Of a stretch of DNA of 64,000 nt, positions 7,090-16,348 are shown one piece after another (position 1 is the first letter of the stretch; every line of letters starts with the position of its first letter). The stretch is from positions 93,459-157,458 of the forward strand of contig NZ_FOPC01000006.1 in assembly GCF_900113375.1 (NCBI RefSeq). Reading direction: 5' to 3'. Source of the stretch: Algoriphagus hitonicola (GTDB lineage Bacteria; Bacteroidota; Bacteroidia; Cytophagales; Cyclobacteriaceae). The position numbers were made by a program, and so were the translations under genes. A model generated the notes under the pieces. That model made no database searches, had not been told where the DNA came from, and saw only the letters and a list, made by a program, of their open reading frames with translations.

Positions 7090-9285
7090 TTGTATCAAAA
7101 TTTTAGCGCCTTGACTCATCAGGTTTTATTCATCACTCCTCCATTCACGCAGCTGAATACCCCGTATCCGGCTACTGCCTATCTCAAGGGCTATCTGAAA
7201 ACATTGGGTTTAAATTCGAATCAAGCTGATTTGGGGATTGAGGTGATTTTAACCCTTTTCTCCCAAAAGGGCCTTGGGAGGGTTTTTGAGTTTGTGGAAA
7301 AGCATCAAGATTCCCTATCGGAAAACTCCAGCCGTATTTTTAGACTTCGCAAAAAGTACCTACAAACGATTAATCAGGTGATTGCTTTCCTTCAGGACAA
7401 AGATCCCATGCTCGCTTATCGGATTGTGGAGGGGGATTTCCTCCCTCAGGCCAGACGTTTTGAAGATTTGGAGGATTTGGATTGGGCATTTGGGAGCTTG
7501 GGAAGTCGGGACAAAGCCCGCTATTTGGCCACCCTATATCTAGAGGATTTGGGGGATTTGATTCAGGAAACCATCGATCCCTATTTTGGATTTAGCCGCT
7601 ATGCCGAGCGATTGGCTATTTCTGCCAAATCATTTGATGAACTTTTCGAAGCTTTGCAAGGGCCGCCGAGTTTGGTGACGGAACTGATGTGGGAGATTCT
7701 GGAAGAAAAAATCCAACAGCTCAATCCTGACTCGGTCGCTTTTTCTGTCCCATTTCCCGGCAATTTATTTGGGGCGCTTCGATGTGGTCAATATTTGAAA
7801 AAACATTATCCTCATCTCAAATTATGGATGGGGGGAGGCTATCCCAATACGGAATTGCGTTCCCTCCGGGATCCGCGGATTTTTGATTTTGTGGATTTCA
7901 TCACGTTGGATGATGGAGAAGCTCCGGTGCGATTACTGCTTCAGCATCTCAGTGGTGAGCTTCCGGTTGAAAAGCTCAAAAGAACCTTTGTCCGAGAAAA
8001 TGGAGTGGTACGATTTATCATCAATTCGGAGGTAAAAGATGTTGCTCAGCGGGAAGTAGGTACGCCAGATTATAGCGATTTGAAGCTTCATGATTACCTT
8101 TCTGTGATCGAGGTACCCAATCCCATGCATCGACTTTGGTCAGATGGTCGATGGAACAAACTTACCTTGGCCCATGGATGCTATTGGGGCAAATGTACTT
8201 TCTGTGATATTTCCCTGGATTACATTCAGCGCTATGAGCCCATCAGTGCCAATATCCTCTGTGATCGAATCGAGGAAATCATCGCTCAGACAGGACAGAC
8301 AGGCTTTCACTTTGTAGATGAAGCTGCTCCCCCGGCTTTGATGCGGGATTTGGCGATCGAACTTCTCCGAAGAGGGCTTTCCATTGTTTGGTGGACCAAT
8401 ATCCGTTTTGAAAGTAGTTTTTCTGCCGATCTTTGTCGTTTGCTTCGCGCATCGGGATGCATTGCTGTTTCAGGTGGACTCGAAGTGGCATCCGATCGCT
8501 TATTGAAACTGATCAAAAAGGGCGTCACCGTGTCTCAGGTAGCCCAGGTTTGCAATCATTTTACCCAATCAGGAATCATGGTGCATGCTTACCTGATGTA
8601 TGGTTTTCCGACACAAACCGACCAAGAAACGATTGATTCACTGGAAATGGTCAGACAGCTGTTTGAATCGGGAGTTTTGCAATCGGGCTTTTGGCATCGC
8701 TTTGCACTGACAGCGCATAGCCCTGTGGGCCTAAATCCAGAGAATTTTCTGGTGAAAATCCCCCATCCGGAATTGGGGACTTTTGCCAATAATGAACTCG
8801 AGCATGAGGATCCGACTGGGGCGGATCATGATCGGTTTGGAGAGGGATTAAGAAAATCACTTTTCAATTACATGCATGGGGTGGGATTTGAAATTCCACT
8901 TGGGAAATGGTTTGATTCAAAGGTTCCAAATACCTCTATTTCTAAAAATTATATTTCCCGCGAGTTGCAATTAGAAAAAGATTTTCAACTCAAAGATCAA
9001 ACCCGGATTCTATGGATAGGGGAGTCTCCTGATTTGATTGTTTCTGAGGATGAGGATACTTGTGATTTAATTTTTTCTGTCAAAAATGAAGATTTGGCAC
9101 TGGAGCTTCCCCTTGAGTTTGGTCGCTGGGTTAAAGAATTTTTGGATCAGGTCAGCTATCAAAATCCACTTCTTCAAGTTCGACAAATTAAGCAGAGCTA
9201 CTCGGATCTTTTTGGGGATTTTGAAGAATTAATGGAATCGGAAGTTTGGGATATCCTCTGTGAACAAGGACTTTTGCTGATTTGA
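7090..9285 (+). CDS. B12-binding-domain type radical SAM protein
   Basis: About 731 residues from a TTG at 7090; a second TTG at 7111 is equally plausible, and no in-frame ATG is near. The N-terminal half has the layout of a cobalamin-binding domain (PFPGNLFGALRCGQYLKKHYPHLKLWMGGGYP, about 220-260) but lacks a DxHxxG histidine motif. The radical SAM core begins at LAHGCYWGKCTFC: C364, C369 and C372 give spacing CX4CX2C, one residue longer than the canonical CX3CX2C. SAM-binding and barrel elements (FVDEAAP, GLEVASDRLL) follow. The substrate is unknown. A Pycsar-effector-type gene follows 57 bp downstream on the same strand. Confidence 0.82.
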   Translation: MYQNFSALTHQVLFITPPFTQLNTPYPATAYLKGYLKTLGLNSNQADLGIEVILTLFSQKGLGRVFEFVEKHQDSLSENSSRIFRLRKKYLQTINQVIAFLQDKDPMLAYRIVEGDFLPQARRFEDLEDLDWAFGSLGSRDKARYLATLYLEDLGDLIQETIDPYFGFSRYAERLAISAKSFDELFEALQGPPSLVTELMWEILEEKIQQLNPDSVAFSVPFPGNLFGALRCGQYLKKHYPHLKLWMGGGYPNTELRSLRDPRIFDFVDFITLDDGEAPVRLLLQHLSGELPVEKLKRTFVRENGVVRFIINSEVKDVAQREVGTPDYSDLKLHDYLSVIEVPNPMHRLWSDGRWNKLTLAHGCYWGKCTFCDISLDYIQRYEPISANILCDRIEEIIAQTGQTGFHFVDEAAPPALMRDLAIELLRRGLSIVWWTNIRFESSFSADLCRLLRASGCIAVSGGLEVASDRLLKLIKKGVTVSQVAQVCNHFTQSGIMVHAYLMYGFPTQTDQETIDSLEMVRQLFESGVLQSGFWHRFALTAHSPVGLNPENFLVKIPHPELGTFANNELEHEDPTGADHDRFGEGLRKSLFNYMHGVGFEIPLGKWFDSKVPNTSISKNYISRELQLEKDFQLKDQTRILWIGESPDLIVSEDEDTCDLIFSVKNEDLALELPLEFGRWVKEFLDQVSYQNPLLQVRQIKQSYSDLFGDFEELMESEVWDILCEQGLLLI

Positions 9286-9342
9286 AAAATCATGTTGAAA
9301 TCAAAAAAATGATTAATTTCAAATGCAATTCCAGCTAAAACT

Positions 9343-9909
9343 ATGGACGATCGGATTTTTGAAAAAGTAAAAGAGGAAAAAACCTCCCGTGAAAGACAGA
9401 CTTTCTATCGGGTAACTTTTAACAATAATGCTCAGCTGCTTAAAATCGCCGATAACAAAGCGAATATCATCATTTCAATTAATGCTTTGGTGATTTCTTC
9501 TATGGTGGCCTTGATCGGATTCGGTTCTATTTCTCAGCAGTTGGACATGGGAAGCCTGTTAAATTTGGTCCCCATTATGCTTTTTATTTTGACTTGCTTG
9601 AGTTCGACGATTTTGGCTGTACAGGCTGCCAAACCAAAAATTATCGGCAAGCCGGAAGCTCAGAGCAAAGAGAAACATTCCTTGATTTTTTTTGGCTCGG
9701 TTTCTTATTTGACCAAAGATGAATACCTCGCTCAATTGCGTGATACGATGAATTCACGGGTGGAAATAATGGATCAGATGTCTACCTCACTTTATTATCA
9801 GAGCATGGTTTTGAACCGAAAATATAAATTGCTCCGGCATGCCTATCAGGCTTTTATGGCCGGGTTGATTTTGGCAGTAGTGGCTTTTCTGATTCAGTTA
9901 TTGGGCTGA
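9343..9909 (+). CDS. Pycsar effector family protein (PycTM/DUF5706)
   Basis: A 188-residue membrane protein. The family hallmark is the N-terminal helix and first membrane segment, NNAQLLKIADNKANIIISIN (about residues 26-45), with TM1 at about 42-61, TM2 at about 72-93 and TM3 at about 167-187; a cytosolic helical region lies between TM2 and TM3. PycTM proteins are the membrane effectors of Pycsar anti-phage systems, where cCMP or cUMP activates membrane damage. No nucleotide cyclase is adjacent, so this is either an orphan effector or one with another role, as is common for DUF5706 proteins in Bacteroidota. Its stop is one base from the convergent ompA-like stop. Confidence 0.78.
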   Translation: MDDRIFEKVKEEKTSRERQTFYRVTFNNNAQLLKIADNKANIIISINALVISSMVALIGFGSISQQLDMGSLLNLVPIMLFILTCLSSTILAVQAAKPKIIGKPEAQSKEKHSLIFFGSVSYLTKDEYLAQLRDTMNSRVEIMDQMSTSLYYQSMVLNRKYKLLRHAYQAFMAGLILAVVAFLIQLLG

Positions 9910-9910
9910 G

Positions 9911-12157
9911 TTATTTTTTGTCTTTGAAGACTCTTATTTCCACTCTTCGGTCTTCATCTCTGGAGCCGGCTGCTCTTCCTCGTTGGATAAGTCCTCCTTC
10001 CGCAATCGAGATTTTGTCAGCGTCAATTTCTAGCTCTTCGGTGAGGAAATTTTTCACCGATTGAACCCGCTGAGCTATCAAATTCAGATTGTACTGGACT
10101 GAGCCGGTATTGTCTGCAAAACCCTTCAATTCGATCTGAATCGATTCTTCTTCAGGTATATCAGTCAAGAAATCTTCAATTTTTTCCTTTTCTCCATCAC
10201 CTAATTCATTTTGGTTGATTTCAAAATAAACATCTATGGTAGAATTGTAGAAAAGGGTGTTTTTCCTTACTTTTTGAACTACCGTATCGGTCCTAGCTGG
10301 TCGGTTTTTTAAGCTATCGATCAATATGGAGTCTCGTTGGATTTTGCTCAAAAGAAGAGAATCAAGAATGACGTACTCAGTTTGAACCCGGATAGAATCC
10401 GCGTCGTCACCTCTAACCGCAGAAGTGGCAGCAGCTGCTCCACCGACTAACAGGGCATCTCGTAAAATTCGGTTTTGACGAGCTTCCTCTTGCTCATCGC
10501 GCTCCATGTAGCGTGTCTCTTTCTCTGAAAAAGTTTCCCGAATGAGATCAGGTGCGCGTGTTTCTTGATCATCTGAATTAGACCTTTGGTTTTCCATGTT
10601 GGAAATAGCTACAATCAAAGCTGAATCTCTTTTCGCCTGCGCTTCTAGCATTTCAACTCTAAGGTTGTTCAGTTCGGATTCCAATTCGGATCTGCTGATC
10701 ATCTCGTTCTGGTATTCGGACTTAGATTTTGAACTACTTTCTGTACTGGTATTCCTGCTTTTCAAAACCCAAGCGGAGTCCAAAAATGCTAGTAAGTTTT
10801 CCTCATTTTTATCCTCGATCAGAGAATCCACTTCAAAGTTGAATTGGGTTAAAATGCTGTCATTTTGGCTTTTCAGTGAGTCTAAGGAGTTGATCTGGTC
10901 TTCTAGTAAAATGCGCTGATTAGCCAAGGAGTCTTTTTTAAGCTGCTTTAGAGAATCTGCGATAAGCGTATCAGTCATTATCAATTTTTCATATCGGACC
11001 AAGCTGTCCAATGATGCTGAAATGCTGTCTCTATCGTAAATCAATGAGTCCTGATCGGATAGCAAGGCTTCTTTTTCTTTCAATTTGGTAGAATCAATAC
11101 TGGTTTTTTTATCATTTTTTGATGGGATCTGAATCAGGGTGTAGTAATTATTGATGATGGGAGAGTCATTTCGAACAGTCGTATCTGCTGAATCTTTAGG
11201 TTCGAATTTATCAGCAATTTTCTCAGGGGTAATTTGATAGCGCTGGGAAATGACCGGAAATCGATAGGATTGCTTTTTCGCCCCAAAACTGAATTTGATC
11301 CCTACTCCATGATAGATGTACCAGTCATTTTGACCATCTGGATTTCCCCGATAGGGTTGCTCTCTAATCGGACGATTTTCCCCGGGACGAGCGGCATATT
11401 GTTGAAAACTTGACTCGTAGTTTATTTGATATCTTCCCGATACATCATCCAGATAATCGGTAAAGGCATAATTGAATGTGGATTGCGCAAAAAGCTCAAA
11501 TTGTGGTGTAAGGCGAAAACGTAAACCCATTCCAAAATTCGCGTAGGGAGTCAAGTTACGGTAGGCGGTTTCCCGCTCGGTATTCAGTGGCCTGAGTTCG
11601 GTTTCAAACTCCCCATCAACCTGCGGCTGATTATTGCTGTAATCGTAACGATTTCCATCCTCATCCAATAAATCTCCGCGTACATTAAACTGCTGAATTC
11701 CTGCGCCAAAAGTTAAGTAGGGTGCAAAAAATGATTTTCCTGACAGTAGCCAATTATTGTCTGGCTTGATCACAAACGAAAGGCCGGCATCCATCAATCG
11801 GGTTTGAAAATTTAAGGCACGGTCAAAATTTTGGTTTGGTTCAGCAAAAGTTCCATCGTTTTGGATAAAGCGGTCTGCTGATCCAAATTGGTAAGTCCCT
11901 GCACTGAGCTTCAATCCGATGGAAGGGCTTAGGGCATATTCAAGGGAAGCTTGGTAAGACCATTCCGGAGCGTAGTTTTGATGTCTTTTGTACCAATTTG
12001 GTAAGTCGCTGAGTGATTCCAATCCAAAAGGCTGAATATCTCCGTAATAATTGGTCGTTCCGGAGCTGATACCCAAGCGCCATTTATAGCCGTGAAGCTG
12101 AGCAAAAGCTGAATAAACCGAGCTGAAAAGGAGTATGGTGAGTAATAATTTCTTCAT
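9911..12157 (-). CDS. OmpA family outer-membrane protein with long helical linker
   Basis: A 748-residue protein with a signal peptide (MKKLLLTILLFSSVYSAFA). Residues 20-300 look like an outer-membrane beta-barrel of the DUF6089 kind (KWRLGISSGTTNYYGDIQPFG). Residues 320-600 are a charged, Ser/Asp/Leu-rich, coiled-coil-like linker. Residues 630-748 are an OmpA/MotB peptidoglycan-binding domain (IELKGFADNTGSVQYNLNLI). It probably tethers the outer membrane to peptidoglycan. The upstream gene (36 bp away) is a second envelope protein, and the two form a pair. It is convergent with the PycTM gene with a single base between stop codons. Confidence 0.87.
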   Translation of the reverse strand: MKKLLLTILLFSSVYSAFAQLHGYKWRLGISSGTTNYYGDIQPFGLESLSDLPNWYKRHQNYAPEWSYQASLEYALSPSIGLKLSAGTYQFGSADRFIQNDGTFAEPNQNFDRALNFQTRLMDAGLSFVIKPDNNWLLSGKSFFAPYLTFGAGIQQFNVRGDLLDEDGNRYDYSNNQPQVDGEFETELRPLNTERETAYRNLTPYANFGMGLRFRLTPQFELFAQSTFNYAFTDYLDDVSGRYQINYESSFQQYAARPGENRPIREQPYRGNPDGQNDWYIYHGVGIKFSFGAKKQSYRFPVISQRYQITPEKIADKFEPKDSADTTVRNDSPIINNYYTLIQIPSKNDKKTSIDSTKLKEKEALLSDQDSLIYDRDSISASLDSLVRYEKLIMTDTLIADSLKQLKKDSLANQRILLEDQINSLDSLKSQNDSILTQFNFEVDSLIEDKNEENLLAFLDSAWVLKSRNTSTESSSKSKSEYQNEMISRSELESELNNLRVEMLEAQAKRDSALIVAISNMENQRSNSDDQETRAPDLIRETFSEKETRYMERDEQEEARQNRILRDALLVGGAAAATSAVRGDDADSIRVQTEYVILDSLLLSKIQRDSILIDSLKNRPARTDTVVQKVRKNTLFYNSTIDVYFEINQNELGDGEKEKIEDFLTDIPEEESIQIELKGFADNTGSVQYNLNLIAQRVQSVKNFLTEELEIDADKISIAEGGLIQRGRAAGSRDEDRRVEIRVFKDKK

Positions 12158-12192
12158 GTGTTTACATTTTCTTTTGAAGCGGTCATCACTCC

Positions 12193-13356
12193 TTATTTAT
12201 TCCCTAATCCTAACCAAATTCTTAAGTCCGCACTGATACCGATGTAGGGATTGATGCTTCGGTTTTTTGTGCCATCCGCCTGATAGGTGGTCAAAAAGCT
12301 AGCACCTGCATTGATTCTGAAAAATCTAAAAATATTGTAGCCCAGACCGGCATAAACTGGCCAGTTGAAAATCGGACCCGTAATTCGTTCATTTTGAGAA
12401 TTTTCCAGATTACCGGAAATAAATACGCCCGTCGATAGGGTGAGATTATTCATAAACCGATTGAATGCCCGATTGCCAAGGGGAAAAGACAAACCTGCAT
12501 ACGGACTACTGATGAACTCCCGCTCCGGTAATCCATTTGAAAGCATAATGGCTCCATAACCCGCATTTAAGGTTAGGGCATTGGGTTTTTTCTCGCTGGG
12601 ATATTTTTTGAAATCCAGTTCGTCCACCTGTACGAGCATCTGAAGGCTGAGGTACTGAATGACTTCGGATTGAAGGGTAGATTCGAGTTCTTCCAAATAA
12701 TCCGAGGCGTAAGATGCCCGGGCATTATCTTCTTCGTCTGTGTTGGGTTGATTCAACTCTGCATTTTTAAGCTTGAGTTTTTTGCCTTGCTCCAGTTTAT
12801 TTTTGACTAAATCACTAAATCCTCTGAAGTCCTTCCCGTTTGGCAGTTCAAAATAGTATGCACCCTCTTCTACGATTTCATTTAAGCGACTCAAGATCAC
12901 TTCCTGAGAATCCAGGAATTTGATTTTACTATTTCTGACTAAAGTGACTGTACTGAGATAGGTTTGGATATTTTTAAAAATCAAGGAGCGAACTTCCTCC
13001 ATTTGATTTTCACCGGCCTTTTGATAATAGCTAAAAGTTAAATTATATTCATCACTCGCACGTAGGGGATCCGAAACCAAAAGTTGGTAGGACAGGTCTT
13101 CATATCCAAAAGGGGTTTTCCACATATAATCGTACCCTTTGGATTCACTTTTATTGGAGGGATAAATCTTAACTTTTACCATTTCGATTCCTTCAGGAAT
13201 AGCTCCTTGGATATAAAATGATTCTTCAGATGGGAGCGGATTTCCTCCGTTTAGTTCTTGCTGAATGATATCCAAACTGATCGAAGGGATCTGAGCAGAG
13301 GATTGGAAAATAATGAGAAATAGAAAAAGAAAAATCGGGTATAAGCTTGCCTTCAT
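12193..13356 (-). CDS. Hypothetical exported protein with beta-barrel-like C-terminus
   Basis: A 387-residue protein with a signal peptide (MKASLYPIFLFLFLIIFQSSA). The middle (150-240) is helical and charged. The C-terminal 130 residues alternate in the way of an outer-membrane barrel (LTLNAGYGAIMLS, PVYAGLGYNIFRFFRINAGAS, INPYIGISADLRIWLGLG). I do not recognise a named family. It lies directly upstream of the OmpA-type gene on the same strand, probably in one transcript, so a partner role in the envelope is plausible. Confidence 0.7.
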   Translation of the reverse strand: MKASLYPIFLFLFLIIFQSSAQIPSISLDIIQQELNGGNPLPSEESFYIQGAIPEGIEMVKVKIYPSNKSESKGYDYMWKTPFGYEDLSYQLLVSDPLRASDEYNLTFSYYQKAGENQMEEVRSLIFKNIQTYLSTVTLVRNSKIKFLDSQEVILSRLNEIVEEGAYYFELPNGKDFRGFSDLVKNKLEQGKKLKLKNAELNQPNTDEEDNARASYASDYLEELESTLQSEVIQYLSLQMLVQVDELDFKKYPSEKKPNALTLNAGYGAIMLSNGLPEREFISSPYAGLSFPLGNRAFNRFMNNLTLSTGVFISGNLENSQNERITGPIFNWPVYAGLGYNIFRFFRINAGASFLTTYQADGTKNRSINPYIGISADLRIWLGLGNK

Positions 13357-13591
13357 AGTGATTGAATTCAGATTGTTGACAAAGTGATTGATGCATAAAG
13401 AACTCCTATAATCCTCTTTTAGTTCAAGATTTTAGAAATCATGCATTTGAGAAACAGCTTGATTAGGAATTTTTCAGAAATAAAAAGTTATAAAAATTCT
13501 GTTTTATTAGTTTTAACTAGTAAAAAACAATATAAAATTCTGATTGATAGCTTTGAGTTGGTTATGGGTAGGGGTTTTCCCAACAAAGGAC

Positions 13592-13622
13592 AAAAAAAAG
13601 ACCGCATTCGCGGCCTCTTTTT
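13592..13622 (-). terminator. Intrinsic terminator of the SIMPL gene
   Basis: GC-rich stem (CCGC/GCGG, attc loop) with A-run and T-run flanks. It reaches the last base of the SIMPL stop codon. The rest of the 13357-13621 gap shows no gene I can support. Confidence 0.75.
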
Positions 13623-14317
13623 TAGTAGGTGTATTTGACATAGACGCGTTTGTCTATTTTTAGTTGATCAGTTTGAATCAGCGGTTCTGACTCTTCTGCC
13701 ATATCACTGGATTTCATCATTCGGGCAGTCGGATAAATCGGTCGGGGTGTATCCAAACTGACATGATGAACTTGGATGCTTCGAATGTTGAGCGTTTCCG
13801 CAATCAAGCGAGCACGGCTTTCGGCATCTCTTAGTGCCTCGGTCAGAAGTGTATTTTCCAGGGATTTTTGAGCCGCTTCAGAAAGTTGGAATCCCAACTG
13901 AAAACTCATATCCCCGGATGAATTGATGGCTTCGATGATTTTTTGCAGGTCTTCATTGGTACTTGAGGTCACTATCCGCAAGCTCTGTCTGGCCACATAT
14001 CCACTGTCGCGGCTGTTTCCACTTAGATAAATCCGATTGATGTCCACCGAATAATTATCCGCAATCAATTTATAATCCCGCACTCGCGCTTTTTTAAGTT
14101 CGTCCGCCAATTTTTGAGTTTTGGTGTTGAGGACTTTGCTGGCATCGGCGACTTTCATCGCTTTTTCTTCAAGGTTGATCATCAGGACCGCTTCATCAGG
14201 GTTTACCAATCGCTGACTATAGCCTTCTACTTCGATCAGTGGGATTTGTTCCAATTGCTGAGCATAGGAAAATGCGGAGATCATTACCGCGGCAATCATG
14301 GAAAATAAAGCTTTCAT
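13622..14317 (-). CDS. SIMPL domain-containing (DUF541) exported protein
   Basis: A 231-residue protein with a signal peptide (MKALFSMIAAVMISAFSYA) and one SIMPL/DUF541 domain over nearly the whole mature chain. Family marks are IEVEGYSQRLVNPDEAVLMINLE at the start and LTEALRDAESRARLIAETLNI in the C-terminal helix. Family members are periplasmic or membrane-associated and include stress-linked proteins; the biochemical role is not settled. It is transcribed downstream of the kelch gene with a 98-bp gap. Confidence 0.87.
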   Translation of the reverse strand: MKALFSMIAAVMISAFSYAQQLEQIPLIEVEGYSQRLVNPDEAVLMINLEEKAMKVADASKVLNTKTQKLADELKKARVRDYKLIADNYSVDINRIYLSGNSRDSGYVARQSLRIVTSSTNEDLQKIIEAINSSGDMSFQLGFQLSEAAQKSLENTLLTEALRDAESRARLIAETLNIRSIQVHHVSLDTPRPIYPTARMMKSSDMAEESEPLIQTDQLKIDKRVYVKYTY

Positions 14318-14415
14318 AAAATTATGTGTTTAGCATTTGTATTCTAAAGTCAAAGGACGATCCAATTTGATTTTCCGCTGCTGGCTTTTCCTAAAATTAG
14401 GGAAAATTAAGAGAT

Positions 14416-15393
14416 TTAATTTCCTGGACTTTTCCACTCCATGACCTCCATTATAGCCGTTTCTGGTCCTCCACCCCGATTTTTGGATCCTGCAGCGACC
14501 CAGATTTTCCCATCAAAAAATACTGCTCCAGTCCCATGTCTTCCTATTCCTAGGCTAGGCAAAGACTTCCATGTCCCGGTTTCCGTATTCAGCACTTCAA
14601 CTTCGGCATGAGCAGATTCTTGTTTTTCACTTTCTCCATTGAGCACAATCAGGTATTTTCCAATTCCCAAATTGGAATTTCCGGCACGTTCTGTGGGAAT
14701 TTCCTCTTTTTCCGTCTTCCAGATTCCGGTTTTGAAATTGTAATAATCCACGGCGGCTACGGTAGTTTCCAACACCTTACCGATAGCAGCATGAGAAGTC
14801 CGTCCGCCTGCCAAATAGAGTTGGTCGTTCACAATGGCAGCACTGATATGATCTCTCGCATGAGGAGCATCGGGAAGAACCCTCCATTTTCCAGTTTTGG
14901 GATCAAGCTCGTCCAGCCAAGGGACAAAACCCTCATAATGCCCGTCGATGATTCCACCTGCCAAATAGATTTTATCTTGATAAACTGCCACACCGGCCGA
15001 ACCTCGAAGTCTTTCTTTGGGGATTTTTGGTCCGTTGCGCCATTCTTTTTTCTCAGGATTAAAAATGAGAATGTCTTCAATCGGCGTTTCATGTGGGTAG
15101 TTTCCGGTAAACGCTCCCACGATCCAAATTTCATTTTCGTAAGCGATCGCCTGAAAGTGACTGATTTCCAAAGGTGCCTGAGCAATGGCTTGCCAGGAAT
15201 TGGTTTTGGGATCGTATTCGTCTACGGGACGCTCGCCTCGACCTCCGATGAGGTAAAATTTGCCATTACATTCGACAAATGAATTTTCATGTCTTGAGGA
15301 AGCTTCGGACTCGGGAATGACGATTTCCCATTCTTCCTGCGCGAGAAGCGGAAAAGAAAGTAAAAGTGCGAATATTAGAAAATAGCGTTTCAT
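14416..15393 (-). CDS. Exported kelch-repeat protein
   Basis: A 325-residue protein with a signal peptide (MKRYFLIFALLLSFPLLA). Kelch blades repeat through the chain, each with a Gly-Gly pair and spaced aromatic residues (FYLIGGRGERPVDEYDPKTNSWQ, IYLAGGI, LYLAGGRTSH, IWVAAGSKNRGG), giving five to six blades of a beta-propeller. Such proteins bind ligands or carbohydrate and resemble N-acetylneuraminate epimerase-type propellers, but no catalytic role can be claimed here. Confidence 0.85.
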   Translation of the reverse strand: MKRYFLIFALLLSFPLLAQEEWEIVIPESEASSRHENSFVECNGKFYLIGGRGERPVDEYDPKTNSWQAIAQAPLEISHFQAIAYENEIWIVGAFTGNYPHETPIEDILIFNPEKKEWRNGPKIPKERLRGSAGVAVYQDKIYLAGGIIDGHYEGFVPWLDELDPKTGKWRVLPDAPHARDHISAAIVNDQLYLAGGRTSHAAIGKVLETTVAAVDYYNFKTGIWKTEKEEIPTERAGNSNLGIGKYLIVLNGESEKQESAHAEVEVLNTETGTWKSLPSLGIGRHGTGAVFFDGKIWVAAGSKNRGGGPETAIMEVMEWKSPGN

Positions 15394-15451
15394 AGGTTTT
15401 GGGATTTTTTTTCAATTTAGGAAAATGATCTCAAACCCAATTTGAACCCAC

Positions 15452-15481
15452 AAAAAAACCACGAATCACTCCGTGGTTTTT
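15452..15481 (-). terminator. Intrinsic terminator of the Phe/Tyr operon
   Basis: CCACG/CGTGG stem with A7 and T5 flanks, 19 bp beyond the stop of the last gene (tyrA-like) of the aromatic operon. Confidence 0.78.
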
Positions 15482-15499
15482 AAATGGTATGTTCTGATT

Positions 15500-16348
15500 C
15501 TATTTCCCCAAATCCAGAATATCTCTGATTTTGTTGATTTCGGCCATATCCTGATACAGGGAATCACTGTCGCCTTCAGCAATTTTTCCTCTAATATCCT
15601 GGAGGTTGCTAATGTATCCATCCAAGGCTGCCAAAATATTGTCCTTGTTTTCGGTCAAAATTGGCGCCCACATCGCCGGACTGGACTTTGCCAATCGGAC
15701 GGTGGAGGCAAAGCCCGAACCTGCCATATCAAAAATATTTTTGTCATCAGCCATTTTTTGCATCACGGTTTTTCCCAGCATAAAGGAGCTTACATGCGAA
15801 AGATGGGAGACAAATGCCAAATGCCGATCGTGCTCCTCCGGATCCATAAATCGAAGTTTCAAATTAAGCGCTTCAAAAAGTTGATAAGCTTTTTCCTTTA
15901 AGTGAAGATCGGTTTTCTCCATTTCGCAGAGGATCATTACTTTTCTGTCCAGCAGATCAGCAAATGCTGCTTTGGGTCCGGAATACTCCGTTCCTGCGAT
16001 AGGGTGTCCCGCTAAATATTGCTTCCGTTTGGGATGATTTGTTACTTTTTGACAAAGCTTTGACTTGGTCGATCCCAAGTCTATGACGAGCGTTTCGGGT
16101 CCAATTTGATCTAAAGTCTGAACCAATAAATCTCCCAAAGAATCCGCTGGAGTCGCCAAAATCACAATATCGGTATCTTCATCAGCTTGCTCTTTAGCTT
16201 CGGTGATAATTCCTAGCGTCTGGGCATCTCGGAGGTTGTCTGATGAAATGTCCTGACCCGTCACTTTCAGCTCTGGGAATTTTCTTCTAGCTCCGAGTCC
16301 GAAAGAACCTCCTAAAAGACCTAGTCCAATGATGTGTATTTTATTCAT
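15500..16348 (-). CDS. tyrA: Prephenate dehydrogenase
   Basis: A 282-residue enzyme that oxidatively decarboxylates prephenate to 4-hydroxyphenylpyruvate for tyrosine synthesis. The NAD-binding motif GLGLLGGS is at residues 7-14 (MNKIHIIGLGLLGG), and the catalytic region has AGHPIAGTEYSGP with the conserved His. There is no fused chorismate mutase or ACT domain. Start ATG 16348 overlaps the upstream aminotransferase stop as ATGA, so the two are translationally coupled. It is the last gene of the aromatic operon. Confidence 0.92.
   Translation of the reverse strand: MNKIHIIGLGLLGGSFGLGARRKFPELKVTGQDISSDNLRDAQTLGIITEAKEQADEDTDIVILATPADSLGDLLVQTLDQIGPETLVIDLGSTKSKLCQKVTNHPKRKQYLAGHPIAGTEYSGPKAAFADLLDRKVMILCEMEKTDLHLKEKAYQLFEALNLKLRFMDPEEHDRHLAFVSHLSHVSSFMLGKTVMQKMADDKNIFDMAGSGFASTVRLAKSSPAMWAPILTENKDNILAALDGYISNLQDIRGKIAEGDSDSLYQDMAEINKIRDILDLGK

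Noticed and set aside
7090..9909. Complete Pycsar defence operon
   Set aside because: Only the effector-type gene is present; no nucleotide cyclase flanks it, so a system call would be unsupported.
13441..13638. 65-codon plus-strand frame in the gap before the SIMPL gene
   Set aside because: No family, poor codon character, and it runs through the minus-strand terminator and the end of the SIMPL gene.
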